Assembly: GCF_016127315.1 (NCBI RefSeq)
Contig: NZ_CP065997.1
Location: forward strand, 1,426,001-1,490,000
Length of the DNA stretch: 64,000 nt
From: Achromobacter deleyi
GTDB taxonomy: Bacteria > Pseudomonadota > Gammaproteobacteria > Burkholderiales > Burkholderiaceae_B
Direction of reading: 5' to 3'
A program made the position numbers and the translations under genes. The number at the start of each line of letters is the position of its first letter. Positions within the stretch are counted from its first letter, which is position 1. Below are positions 56,668 to 64,000 of the stretch, piece after piece. The notes under the pieces were generated by a model that saw only the letters and a program-made list of their open reading frames with translations, ran no database searches and was not told the origin of the DNA.

Positions 56668-57639
56668 ATGCGCGCAATCGCAGCATGCCGCACGGCCCTG
56701 GCCGCGCTTTCCCTGGTGGCAGCCGCCGCCTCGGCCGCTCAGGACTGGCCAACCAAGCCCATCACCCTGGTGGTGCCGTACCCGCCGGGCGGCCCCACCG
56801 ACATCGTGGCCCGCGTGGTCGCGCAGGGCCTGGGCGACGAACTGAAGCAGACCATCATCGTCGACAACCGTTCCGGCGCCGGCGGCAACATCGGCGCCGA
56901 CATGGTGGCCAAGGCCGCGCCCGACGGCTACATGCTTCTGCTGGCGACCACGGCGCACGCCATCAACATGTCGCTGTTCAAGAACCTGAACTACGACACC
57001 CGCAAGAGCTTCGCGCCGGTGACGCTGCTGACCAGCGGCCCGCTGGTGATCGTGACGCGGCCGGACCTGCCCGCCAACAACGTGCGCGAGCTGATCGCGC
57101 TGGCCAAGTCCACGCCGGGCAAACTGACCTTCGCCTCGTCGGGCAACGGCCAGTCCACCCACCTGGCGGCGGAGCTGTTCGGCGCCATGGCCGGCGTGCG
57201 CATGGTGCACGTGCCGTATCGCGGCAGCGCGCCGGCGCTGACCGACGTCATGGGCGGCCAGGCCGACATCATGTTCGACACCATGCTGTCGTCGATGCCC
57301 TACGTGAACGGCGGCAAGCTCAAGGCCCTGGCCGTGACCGGCGCGGCGCGTTCGCCGGCCGCGCCCAACGTGCCCACCGTGGCCGAAGCCGGCTTGCCCG
57401 GCTACGAGGCCACCGCCTGGAACGGCCTGCTGGCGCCGGCCGGCACGCCCGCGTCGGTGGTGGAGCGCCTGAACAGCGCCTTGCAGAAGGTGCTGGGCCG
57501 CGCCGACATCCAGCAGAAATTCGCCGCCCAGGGCTTCGCCCCGGCATGGAAGACGCCCGCCGACACGGCGCGCTTCCTCGATGTCGAGGTCGAGAAATGG
57601 GCCGGCGTGGTCAAGACTTCCGGCGCGACGGTCAACTGA
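56668..57639 (+). CDS. Bug-family periplasmic receptor of the catabolic operon
   Basis: 323-residue receptor with signal peptide (about residues 1-24) and the family motifs WPTKPITLVVPYPPGGPTD and DNRSGAGGNIGAD. GGAGGAG gives a strong ribosome site. It lies between the DUF35 gene and a CoA ligase, so it probably captures the carboxylate that the operon degrades. TctA/TctB membrane subunits are not encoded here. Confidence 0.93.
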   Translation: MRAIAACRTALAALSLVAAAASAAQDWPTKPITLVVPYPPGGPTDIVARVVAQGLGDELKQTIIVDNRSGAGGNIGADMVAKAAPDGYMLLLATTAHAINMSLFKNLNYDTRKSFAPVTLLTSGPLVIVTRPDLPANNVRELIALAKSTPGKLTFASSGNGQSTHLAAELFGAMAGVRMVHVPYRGSAPALTDVMGGQADIMFDTMLSSMPYVNGGKLKALAVTGAARSPAAPNVPTVAEAGLPGYEATAWNGLLAPAGTPASVVERLNSALQKVLGRADIQQKFAAQGFAPAWKTPADTARFLDVEVEKWAGVVKTSGATVN

Positions 57640-57677
57640 CCCCGCGCGCCCGCCTTCATCCTACCCAGGGGAGTTTC

Positions 57678-59819
57678 ATGGCTTCTGTACCCACCGGCGA
57701 CGCCAGCCTCGCGCGCCTGCTCGATCCGGCCTCGATCGCGATCGTCGGCGCCTCCGACAATCCGGACAAGATCGGCGGCCGGCCGATCCACTACATGCGG
57801 CGCCACGGCTATGCGGGCACGCTGTACCCGATCAACCCGCAACGCGCCGAAGTGCAGGGCGAGCGCGCCTGGCCCAGCCTGGCCGCGCTGCCGGCGGCGC
57901 CGGACCTGGCGATCGTGGCGGTGGCGGGCGAGCAGGCGGTGCGGGCGGTGGATGACTGCGCCGCGCTGGGCGTGGCGGCGGCCATCGTCATCTCGGCCGG
58001 CTTCTCGGAAACCGGCGAGGCCGGCCGCGCCCTGCAGGACGCGATGACGGCGCGCGCCCGCGCCGCCGGCATGCGCATCGTCGGCCCCAACTCGCAGGGG
58101 TTGGCCAACTTCGGCAACGGCGCCATCGCCAGCTTCTCCACCATGTTCCTGGAAGTGGCGCCGGGCGACGGGCCGGTGGCGGTCATCAGCCAGAGCGGCG
58201 GCATGTGCGCGATGGTCTATGGCCTGCTGCGCCAGCGCGGCATCGGCGTGCGTCACGTGCATGCCACCGGCAACGAGGCCGATGTGTCGGTCGCCGAGCT
58301 GGCCTGCGCGACGCTGCGCGATCCGGAAGTCGGCTGCGTGCTGCTGTACCTGGAATCGCTGCGCGAAGCCGGCCCCCTGGCCGAGACGGCGGCGCTGGCG
58401 CGGGCGCGCGGCGTGCCGCTGATCGTGGTCAAGTCGGGCCGCTCCGAGGCCGGCGCGCGCGCCGCGGCCTCGCATACCGGCGCGCTGGCCAACGAGGACC
58501 GCGCGGTCGATGCGTTCTTCGAACACCACGGCATCCTGCGGGCGCGCGATCCGCAGGAACTGGTGCGCTACGCCGAACTGGCCCTGCGCAGCCCCTTGCC
58601 GCAAGGCCCGCGCGTGGTGGTGGTCAGCAACTCCGGCGCCAGCTGCGTGCTGGCCTCGGACGCGGCCGCCGAGCGCGGCCTGGAGATCGCGCCGCTGGCC
58701 GATGCCACCCAGCAGGCGCTGGCCGAGCGCCTGCCCGGCTATGCCACCACCGTGAACCCGGTGGACATCACCGCCGCGCTGCTGTCGAACAATGGCCTGT
58801 TCGGCCAGGTGCTGCCCGTGATCGGCGCCGACCCGGCGGCCGACATGTTCCTGCTGGACATTCCGGTGGCGGGGCGCGGCTACGACGTCGATTCGTTCGC
58901 GACGGATGCGGCCGGCTTCGCGCGGGCCGCATCCAAGCCGGTGGTGGTGGTGGCCTGGCAGGACAACGTGGCCGCCACCTTCCGCGCGCACGGCCTGCCG
59001 GTGTACGCCGACGAGATCCAGGCGATGGATGCGCTGTCGGCGCTGTTGCGCCTGCGCCGCTTGCGTGAACGCGACGGCGTGATCCCGGCGCCGCAAGCCG
59101 CGCTGGCGGCCGATCCGGCGCCGGACGCGACGGGCGGCTTCCTGTCCGAGGCGGCCAGCCTTGCGCTGCTGGCCGACAACGGGCTGGCGGTGATCGAACA
59201 CGCCGTCTGCCGCACGGCCGACGAGGCCGTTGCCGCCTGGCGCCGCATCGGCGCGCCGGTGGCGTTGAAGGCCTGCTCGGCGCAACTGCCGCACAAGTCC
59301 GAGCACGGACTGGTGGCGCTGGGGCTGAACGACGAGGCCGCGGTGCGCACGGCGTTTGCCCATCAGGCCCAGACCTTGGGTAAGCTGGATGTGCGAGACG
59401 GCGCCTGGCTGGTGGCGCGGATGCGGCGCGGCCTGCACGAATGCGCGCTGGGCGCGCGGGTGGACCCGGTGCTGGGGCCGGTCGTGATGATCGGCAGCGG
59501 CGGCAAGTACGTCGAGGCGCTGCGCGACGTGGCGGTGCTGATGCCGCCGTTCGACGCCGCGCAGGTAGTCGAGAAGCTGCGCGGCCTGCGCATCGGCGCG
59601 CTGCTGCAGGGCGTGCGGGGCGATCCGCCGGCCGACGTCGAGGCGCTGGCGCGGCAGGCCGTGGCGCTGGGCGATTACACGCTGGCGGCCGGTCCGCGGC
59701 TGGCGTCGATCGACATCAACCCGGTGATGGTCGGCGCCGTGGGGCAGGGCGCGGTGGCGGTGGACGCGCTGGTGGAACTTCATCCCGCCAGCCAGTCCGT
59801 GGCCCGCGAGGCGGCGTGA
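57678..59819 (+). CDS. Acyl-CoA synthetase, ADP-forming (Acs/Pat-like)
   Basis: Nucleoside-diphosphate-forming acid:CoA ligase, 713 residues with alpha and beta parts fused: a CoA-binding domain (residues 12-110, SIAIVGASDNPDKIGGRP), succinyl-CoA-ligase-like domains (VISQSGGMCAMV, then AASHTGALANEDRAVD with the catalytic-His region), and a C-terminal ATP-grasp domain (PVALKACSAQLPHKSEHGLV). AGGGGAG precedes ATG 57678. It activates the imported acid in the operon. An AMP-forming ligase is encoded downstream as well. No acetyltransferase domain is appended. Confidence 0.9.
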   Translation: MASVPTGDASLARLLDPASIAIVGASDNPDKIGGRPIHYMRRHGYAGTLYPINPQRAEVQGERAWPSLAALPAAPDLAIVAVAGEQAVRAVDDCAALGVAAAIVISAGFSETGEAGRALQDAMTARARAAGMRIVGPNSQGLANFGNGAIASFSTMFLEVAPGDGPVAVISQSGGMCAMVYGLLRQRGIGVRHVHATGNEADVSVAELACATLRDPEVGCVLLYLESLREAGPLAETAALARARGVPLIVVKSGRSEAGARAAASHTGALANEDRAVDAFFEHHGILRARDPQELVRYAELALRSPLPQGPRVVVVSNSGASCVLASDAAAERGLEIAPLADATQQALAERLPGYATTVNPVDITAALLSNNGLFGQVLPVIGADPAADMFLLDIPVAGRGYDVDSFATDAAGFARAASKPVVVVAWQDNVAATFRAHGLPVYADEIQAMDALSALLRLRRLRERDGVIPAPQAALAADPAPDATGGFLSEAASLALLADNGLAVIEHAVCRTADEAVAAWRRIGAPVALKACSAQLPHKSEHGLVALGLNDEAAVRTAFAHQAQTLGKLDVRDGAWLVARMRRGLHECALGARVDPVLGPVVMIGSGGKYVEALRDVAVLMPPFDAAQVVEKLRGLRIGALLQGVRGDPPADVEALARQAVALGDYTLAAGPRLASIDINPVMVGAVGQGAVAVDALVELHPASQSVAREAA

Positions 59820-59852
59820 TGCCGCCGGCATGCAAACAAAGGAGACGCACCG

Positions 59853-60614
59853 ATGTTTGAAGACCTGAAATCCAAGACCGCGCTGGTCACCGGCGCCTAC
59901 AGCGGCCTGGGCCGCCATTTCGCGCTGCGGCTGGCCGAGGCCGGCGCGCGCGTGGCGTTGTGCGGCCGCAGGACCGAATTGGGCGCGGCGCTGGCGCAGG
60001 AGATCCGCGCCGGTGGCGGCCAGGCCTGCGTCGCGGGCATGGACGTCACTCAACCGGATAGCGTGCAGGCCGCGTTCACGCAGGTGGAGCAGGCGCTGGG
60101 TCCGGTGGACATCGTCGTCAACAACGCCGGCATCGCCATGACGCGCCCGGCGCTGGAGATCAGCGAGGACGAGTGGACCGGCCTGATCGACGTCAACCTG
60201 AACGGCGCATGGCGCGTGGCCCAATGCGCCGCGCGCCACTTCCAAGGCCACGGCCGGCCCGGCGCCATCGTCAACATCGCCTCGATCCTGGGCCAGCGCG
60301 TGGCCTCGCACGTGGCCGCCTACACCGCGGCCAAGGCCGGCCTGCTGCACCTGACCCGCGCGCTGGCGCTGGAATGGGCGCGCCACGGCATCCGCGTGAA
60401 CGCGCTGGCGCCCGGCTACATCGGCACCGACCTGAACCGCGACTTCTTCGCCACGCCCGCCGGCGAAGCCCTGGTCAAGCGCATCCCGCAGCGCCGCCTG
60501 GGCCGCCCGCAGGACCTGGACGGCCCCTTGCTGCTGCTGGCCTCCGATGCCTCCGCCTACATGACGGGCGCCGTCATCGACGTGGACGGCGGCCACCTGG
60601 CCAGCTCGCTCTGA
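59853..60614 (+). CDS. Short-chain dehydrogenase/reductase
   Basis: NAD(P)-dependent oxidoreductase of the classical SDR type, 253 residues. TGAYSGLG (13-20) binds the cofactor, NNAG (90-93) follows, and the catalytic S144, Y157 and K161 (YTAAK) are intact. It probably oxidises or reduces a hydroxy/keto acyl-CoA intermediate. AAAGGAG precedes the ATG. The neighbouring ACAD and kinase genes suggest the LvaD-like step of 4-hydroxyacid degradation. Confidence 0.92.
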   Translation: MFEDLKSKTALVTGAYSGLGRHFALRLAEAGARVALCGRRTELGAALAQEIRAGGGQACVAGMDVTQPDSVQAAFTQVEQALGPVDIVVNNAGIAMTRPALEISEDEWTGLIDVNLNGAWRVAQCAARHFQGHGRPGAIVNIASILGQRVASHVAAYTAAKAGLLHLTRALALEWARHGIRVNALAPGYIGTDLNRDFFATPAGEALVKRIPQRRLGRPQDLDGPLLLLASDASAYMTGAVIDVDGGHLASSL

Positions 60615-60642
60615 ACCCGCATCCCCATCCGGAGACCCCGCC

Positions 60643-61869
60643 ATGGATTTTTCGCTGCCCCCCGAACTGGAAGACTACCGCCAGCGCGTGCGCGCCTTCG
60701 TCGACCGCGAGCTGATTCCGCTGGAAGCCGACCGCGCCAACTACGACGACCACGAGAACATCGACGGAGCCCTGCTGGACCGCGTCCGCGCCAAGGCCCG
60801 CGAGGCCGGCCTGTGGGCGCTGCAGATGCCGCGCCAGCGCGGCGGCCAGGGCCTGCCGATGGTGGGCCTGGCCGCCTGCTACGAAGAAATGAACCGCTCC
60901 ATCTTCGGCCCGGCCGCCTTCAACGCCGCCGCGCCCGACGACGGCAACATGCGCGTGCTGGCGCAGGTGGCGCGGCCCGACCAGCAGGACCGCTGGCTGC
61001 AGCCCATCATCGACGGCAAGGTGCGCTCGTCCTTCGTGATGACCGAACCCAATCCGGGCAGCGGCTCGGACCCGTCGATGATGCGCACCACAGCCACCCG
61101 CCAGGGCGACAAGTGGCTGATCCACGGCCGCAAGTGGTTCATCACCGGCGCTGGCGCGGCACAGCATTTCATCCTGATCGCGCGCACCTCGGACGACGCC
61201 CGCAAGGGCCTGTCGGCCTTCCTGTTCGACGCCGACCAGCCCGGCTGGCGCATCGTGCGCCGCATCCCCATCATGGGCCCGGAAGAACACGGCGGCCATT
61301 GCGAACTGGAATTCGACGGTCTCGAAATCCCCGACGAAAACCGCCTGATGGAAGTGGGCGACGGCCTCAAGCTGACGCAGATCCGCCTCGGCCCGGCGCG
61401 CCTGACGCACTGCATGCGCTGGCTTGGCCTGGCGCGGCGCGCCATGGCGGTGGCGGTGGACTACGTCGGCGAACGCAGCAGCTTCGGCCAGAAGCTGGCC
61501 GACCGCGAAGGCGTGCAATGGCTGCTGGGCGACGCCGCCATGCAGATCGAGATCGGCCGCCTGCTGACCATGCGCGCCGCCGCGCGGCTGGACCAGGGCG
61601 ACTTCGCGCGCAAGGAGATCTCCATGGCCAAGATCGTCGTGTCGGAAACCCTGCACAAGGTGGTCGACACCGCCCTGCAACTGAACGGCGCGCGCGGCTA
61701 TTCCAAGGACACGCCGCTGGAATGGATCTACCGCTACGCGCGCCAGGCGCGGCTGGTGGACGGCGCCTCCGAAGTCCACAAGATGGTGCTGGCGCGCTAC
61801 CTGATGGACCAGGGCGATGCGTTCTGGCAGTGGGACGATGCGGACGCCCCGCGCAAGGCGCTGGTATGA
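60643..61869 (+). CDS. ACAD10/11-like acyl-CoA dehydrogenase family enzyme
   Basis: 408-residue flavoprotein of the ACAD fold: TEPNPGSGSDPSMM (about 135-148) and the C-terminal RGYSKDTPLEWIYRYARQAR. The base that is Glu in ordinary dehydrogenases (YEGT) is Asp here: D373 in LVDGASEVHK. That substitution and the adjacent APH-type kinase match ACAD10/11 and bacterial LvaC, which act on phosphorylated 4-hydroxyacyl-CoA instead of performing simple beta-oxidation. CGGAG precedes the ATG. The stop overlaps the kinase start (ATGA). Confidence 0.88.
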   Translation: MDFSLPPELEDYRQRVRAFVDRELIPLEADRANYDDHENIDGALLDRVRAKAREAGLWALQMPRQRGGQGLPMVGLAACYEEMNRSIFGPAAFNAAAPDDGNMRVLAQVARPDQQDRWLQPIIDGKVRSSFVMTEPNPGSGSDPSMMRTTATRQGDKWLIHGRKWFITGAGAAQHFILIARTSDDARKGLSAFLFDADQPGWRIVRRIPIMGPEEHGGHCELEFDGLEIPDENRLMEVGDGLKLTQIRLGPARLTHCMRWLGLARRAMAVAVDYVGERSSFGQKLADREGVQWLLGDAAMQIEIGRLLTMRAAARLDQGDFARKEISMAKIVVSETLHKVVDTALQLNGARGYSKDTPLEWIYRYARQARLVDGASEVHKMVLARYLMDQGDAFWQWDDADAPRKALV

Positions 61870-62930
61870 ACGCGCCCGATCCGGCCACCCACGCCGCCCC
61901 CGACTGGCTGCCCGCCCTGGCCGCCTACCTGTCGGCCCAGGGCCTGGGCAACGCCGACGGCCTGCGCGCGCGGGCCTTGACGGGCGGCCAGTCCAATCCG
62001 ACCTACCTGCTGGAAGACGCCAGCGGCGCGCGCGTGCTGCGCAAGCAGCCGCCCGGCACGCTGCTGCCGTCGGCCCACGCCGTCGACCGCGAGTACCGCG
62101 TCATGGCCGCGCTGGCCGGCACCGCCGTGCCCGTGCCGGCCATGCTGCACTACTGCGCCGATCCCGCCATCATCGGCACGCCGTTCTACCTGATGAGCTA
62201 CGCCCGCGGCCGCGTGTTCATGGACCCGGCGCTGCCGGGCCTGGCGCCCGGCGAACGCGCCGCGCTGTATGCCGAGACCGGCCGCGTGCTGGCCGCGCTG
62301 CACGCGGTGGAGCCGGCTGCCGTCGGGCTGACGGACTACGGCAAGGCCGGCGACTACTTCGCGCGGCAGGTGGCGCGCTGGACCCGCCAGTACCGCGACA
62401 CCGAGACCACATCGATCAGCGCCATGGACGCGCTGATCGACTGGCTGCCACAACACCTGCCGCATGACGACCAGACCCGCCTGGTGCATGGCGACTACCG
62501 CATCGACAACCTGGTGTTCGCGCCCGACGCGCCGCGCGCCATCGCGCTGCTGGACTGGGAGCTGTCGACGCTGGGCCATCCGCTGGCGGACCTGGCCTAT
62601 CACTGCATGTGCTGGCGCATCCCGCCGGCCTTGTGGCGCGGCATCGCCGGCCTGGACCTGGCGGCGCTGGGCATTCCCGACGAAGCGGATTTCGTGCGCG
62701 CCTATTGCGAAGCGCGCGGCATCGCGCCGCCGCCGAATTGGGACTTCTACCTGGCCTACAGCTTCTTTCGCATCGCCGCCATCCTGCAAGGCGTGTACGC
62801 CCGCGCCCGCGCCGGCAACGCCGCCGCCACGGATGCGCTCGAGATGGGCGCGCGCGTCGAACCGCTGGCCGCGCTGGGCTGGCAGGCCGCGCAACGCGAG
62901 TCCGCACGCCTGGCCGCCGCCGGCCACTAG
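61866..62930 (+). CDS. APH-family kinase, ACAD10/11 kinase-like
   Basis: 354-residue aminoglycoside-phosphotransferase-fold kinase. Catalytic loop HGDYRIDN (H208-N215, with D210 as base) and metal-binding DWE (D230 in LLDWELSTLGHPLADLAYH). GGQSNPTYLLED near residue 40 is the nucleotide loop. Antibiotic resistance is not suggested: this subgroup is fused to the dehydrogenase in mammalian ACAD10/11, and the bacterial LvaA phosphorylates 4-hydroxyacyl-CoA. Translationally coupled to the dehydrogenase gene by ATGA. Confidence 0.88.
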   Translation: MNAPDPATHAAPDWLPALAAYLSAQGLGNADGLRARALTGGQSNPTYLLEDASGARVLRKQPPGTLLPSAHAVDREYRVMAALAGTAVPVPAMLHYCADPAIIGTPFYLMSYARGRVFMDPALPGLAPGERAALYAETGRVLAALHAVEPAAVGLTDYGKAGDYFARQVARWTRQYRDTETTSISAMDALIDWLPQHLPHDDQTRLVHGDYRIDNLVFAPDAPRAIALLDWELSTLGHPLADLAYHCMCWRIPPALWRGIAGLDLAALGIPDEADFVRAYCEARGIAPPPNWDFYLAYSFFRIAAILQGVYARARAGNAAATDALEMGARVEPLAALGWQAAQRESARLAAAGH

Positions 62931-62939
62931 GAGCGCATC

Positions 62940-64000
62940 ATGCCCCCACCGTCCGCCGACGCGCTGCCGCGCAACGCCGCCAACCACCAGCCGCTGACGC
63001 CGCTGGGCTTCCTGCAATGGGCCGCCGCCGTCTACCCGGAACGCGCTGCGCTGCTGCACGGCGACCGCAGCCAAAGCTGGCGCGTCACCGACCAACGCTG
63101 CCGCCGCATGGCAGCGGCGCTCACCGCCTGGGGCGTGCGTCGTGGCGACGTGGTGGCGGTGCTCGCGCCCAACACGCCGGCCCTGTACGAAGCGCACTTC
63201 GGCGTGCCGATGGCCGGCGCGGTGCTGAACGCGCTCAACACCCGTCTGGACGCGCGCACGCTGGCGTTCATCCTGCAACACGGCGGCGCCACCGTGCTGC
63301 TCTACGACAGCGAATACGCCGCCCTGGTGCGCGAGGTGCTGGGCCACCTGCGCACGCCACCGCGCACCGTGCGCATCGAGGACAGCGAATACGCCGGCCC
63401 GCACGGCGACCTGGGCGACGCGGAATACGAAGCCTGGCTCGCCGCGCAACCCGCCGACGCCCCCTGGCAAGAGCCGCAAGACGAATGGGACAACCTCTGC
63501 CTGAACTACACCTCGGGCACCACCGGCAACCCCAAGGGTGTGCTCTACCACCATCGCGGCGCCTACCTCAACGCCACCGGCAACGTCCTGGCCTGCGGCA
63601 TGCCGCCGCACGCGGTCTACCTGTGGACGCTGCCCATGTTCCACTGCAACGGCTGGTGCTTCCCGTGGACCATGGCGGCGCTGGCCGGCACCAACGTCTG
63701 CCTGCGGCGCGTGGAGCCGGCCGCCATCTTCGAGGCCATCCGCCGCCACCGGGTCGGCTTCTTCTGCGCCGCCCCGGTGGTGCTGAACATGCTGGTCAAC
63801 GCCCCCGCCGAGGTCCGCCACCGCGCCACGCACCGCGTGCAGGCCATGACCGGCGGCGCCGCGCCGCCCGCCGCCATCATCGAAGCGATGGAACAGCTGG
63901 GCGTGGGCGTCACGCACCTGTACGGCCTGACCGAGACCTACGGCCCGTCGATCAGCTGCGCCTGGCACGACGAATGGGACGACCGCCCCCTGGCCGAGCG
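62940..64000 (+). CDS. AMP-forming acyl-CoA ligase (3' end beyond the window)
   Basis: Adenylate-forming ligase that activates a carboxylic acid to its CoA thioester through an acyl-AMP. 353 codons are visible. The AMP-binding P-loop YTSGTTGNPKG is at residues 190-200, and LYGLTETYGPS in the visible C-terminal part is the second core motif. The rest, including the C-terminal lid, lies outside. AGGAG precedes ATG 62940, 9 bp after the kinase stop. It resembles medium/long-chain acid ligases (FadD3/AlkK-like), which fits LvaE in the proposed pathway. Confidence 0.9.
   Translation, partial: MPPPSADALPRNAANHQPLTPLGFLQWAAAVYPERAALLHGDRSQSWRVTDQRCRRMAAALTAWGVRRGDVVAVLAPNTPALYEAHFGVPMAGAVLNALNTRLDARTLAFILQHGGATVLLYDSEYAALVREVLGHLRTPPRTVRIEDSEYAGPHGDLGDAEYEAWLAAQPADAPWQEPQDEWDNLCLNYTSGTTGNPKGVLYHHRGAYLNATGNVLACGMPPHAVYLWTLPMFHCNGWCFPWTMAALAGTNVCLRRVEPAAIFEAIRRHRVGFFCAAPVVLNMLVNAPAEVRHRATHRVQAMTGGAAPPAAIIEAMEQLGVGVTHLYGLTETYGPSISCAWHDEWDDRPLAE

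Noticed and set aside
57402..60644. A 1080-codon minus-strand open frame opposite the CoA ligase and dehydrogenase genes
   Set aside because: Antisense shadow of confidently assigned genes; repetitive Gly/Arg/Ala/His composition.
61866..62930. Aminoglycoside resistance gene
   Set aside because: The APH fold is present, but the operon context and coupling to an ACAD10/11-like gene point to an acyl-CoA kinase.

Overview
The window is about 64 kb of uniformly GC-rich DNA, densely packed with proteobacterial genes. The protein set (RF3, AceK, a class II LeuA, several Bug-type periplasmic receptors, LiuR-type leucine catabolism) points to a betaproteobacterium of the Alcaligenaceae, most likely Achromobacter or Bordetella. 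That placement is inferred from family resemblance, not from a database search. I saw no rRNA, tRNA, CRISPR array or complete insertion sequence.

Layout. 1-4.1 kb: end of a DEAD-box helicase, a LysE exporter, prfC and a small secreted protein. 4.2-7.2 kb: iron storage (bfr, bfd) flanking an EamA exporter and its divergent LysR gene. 7.2-9.7 kb: a 330-bp element bounded by inverted repeats, then rpoN head to head with a membrane protein gene. 9.9-13.0 kb: a Bug receptor and leuA with a candidate leader peptide. 13.1-20.7 kb: an amidase, then a LacI regulator, a GpdQ-like phosphodiesterase and a UgpCBAE-like ABC transporter. 20.8-24.5 kb: a 798-residue effector-like protein with three small proteins resembling type III secretion chaperones. 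24.8-31.3 kb: small conserved proteins, argS, a SPOR protein, dsbA, a substrate-binding protein and an esterase. 31.4-34.0 kb: a PLP lyase, a nitroreductase and a second LysE exporter. 34.0-46.7 kb: the leucine/isovalerate region. 46.7-52.8 kb: a broken AraC gene, a VOC protein, an AraC regulator and a hydantoinase A/B pair. 53.0-64.0 kb: an MFS exporter, then an IclR regulator and a long CoA-dependent catabolic operon running off the right edge.

How the genes work together. Three regulatory circuits can be read directly. (1) A LacI regulator has two near-identical 14-bp palindromes, one before its own gene and one before the ABC operon, which fits uptake and hydrolysis of glycerophosphodiesters. 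(2) A LiuR-type MerR regulator has the same box in its own promoter and in the promoter shared by isovaleryl-CoA dehydrogenase and a divergent M20 hydrolase/Bug pair. The liu operon includes aceK and a thiolase, tying leucine breakdown to control of the glyoxylate bypass. (3) A Fur box sits on the -10 element of bfd, whose predicted transcript starts at the ATG.

The least ordinary parts are the effector-like gene with three chaperone-like neighbours, the 330-bp element next to rpoN, and the right-hand operon. In that operon a short-chain dehydrogenase, an ACAD10/11-like dehydrogenase with Asp in place of the usual Glu base, an APH-type kinase and CoA ligases resemble the known route for 4-hydroxyacyl-CoA degradation. 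They are preceded by a thiolase-like/DUF35 pair that appears to lack the nucleophilic cysteine.
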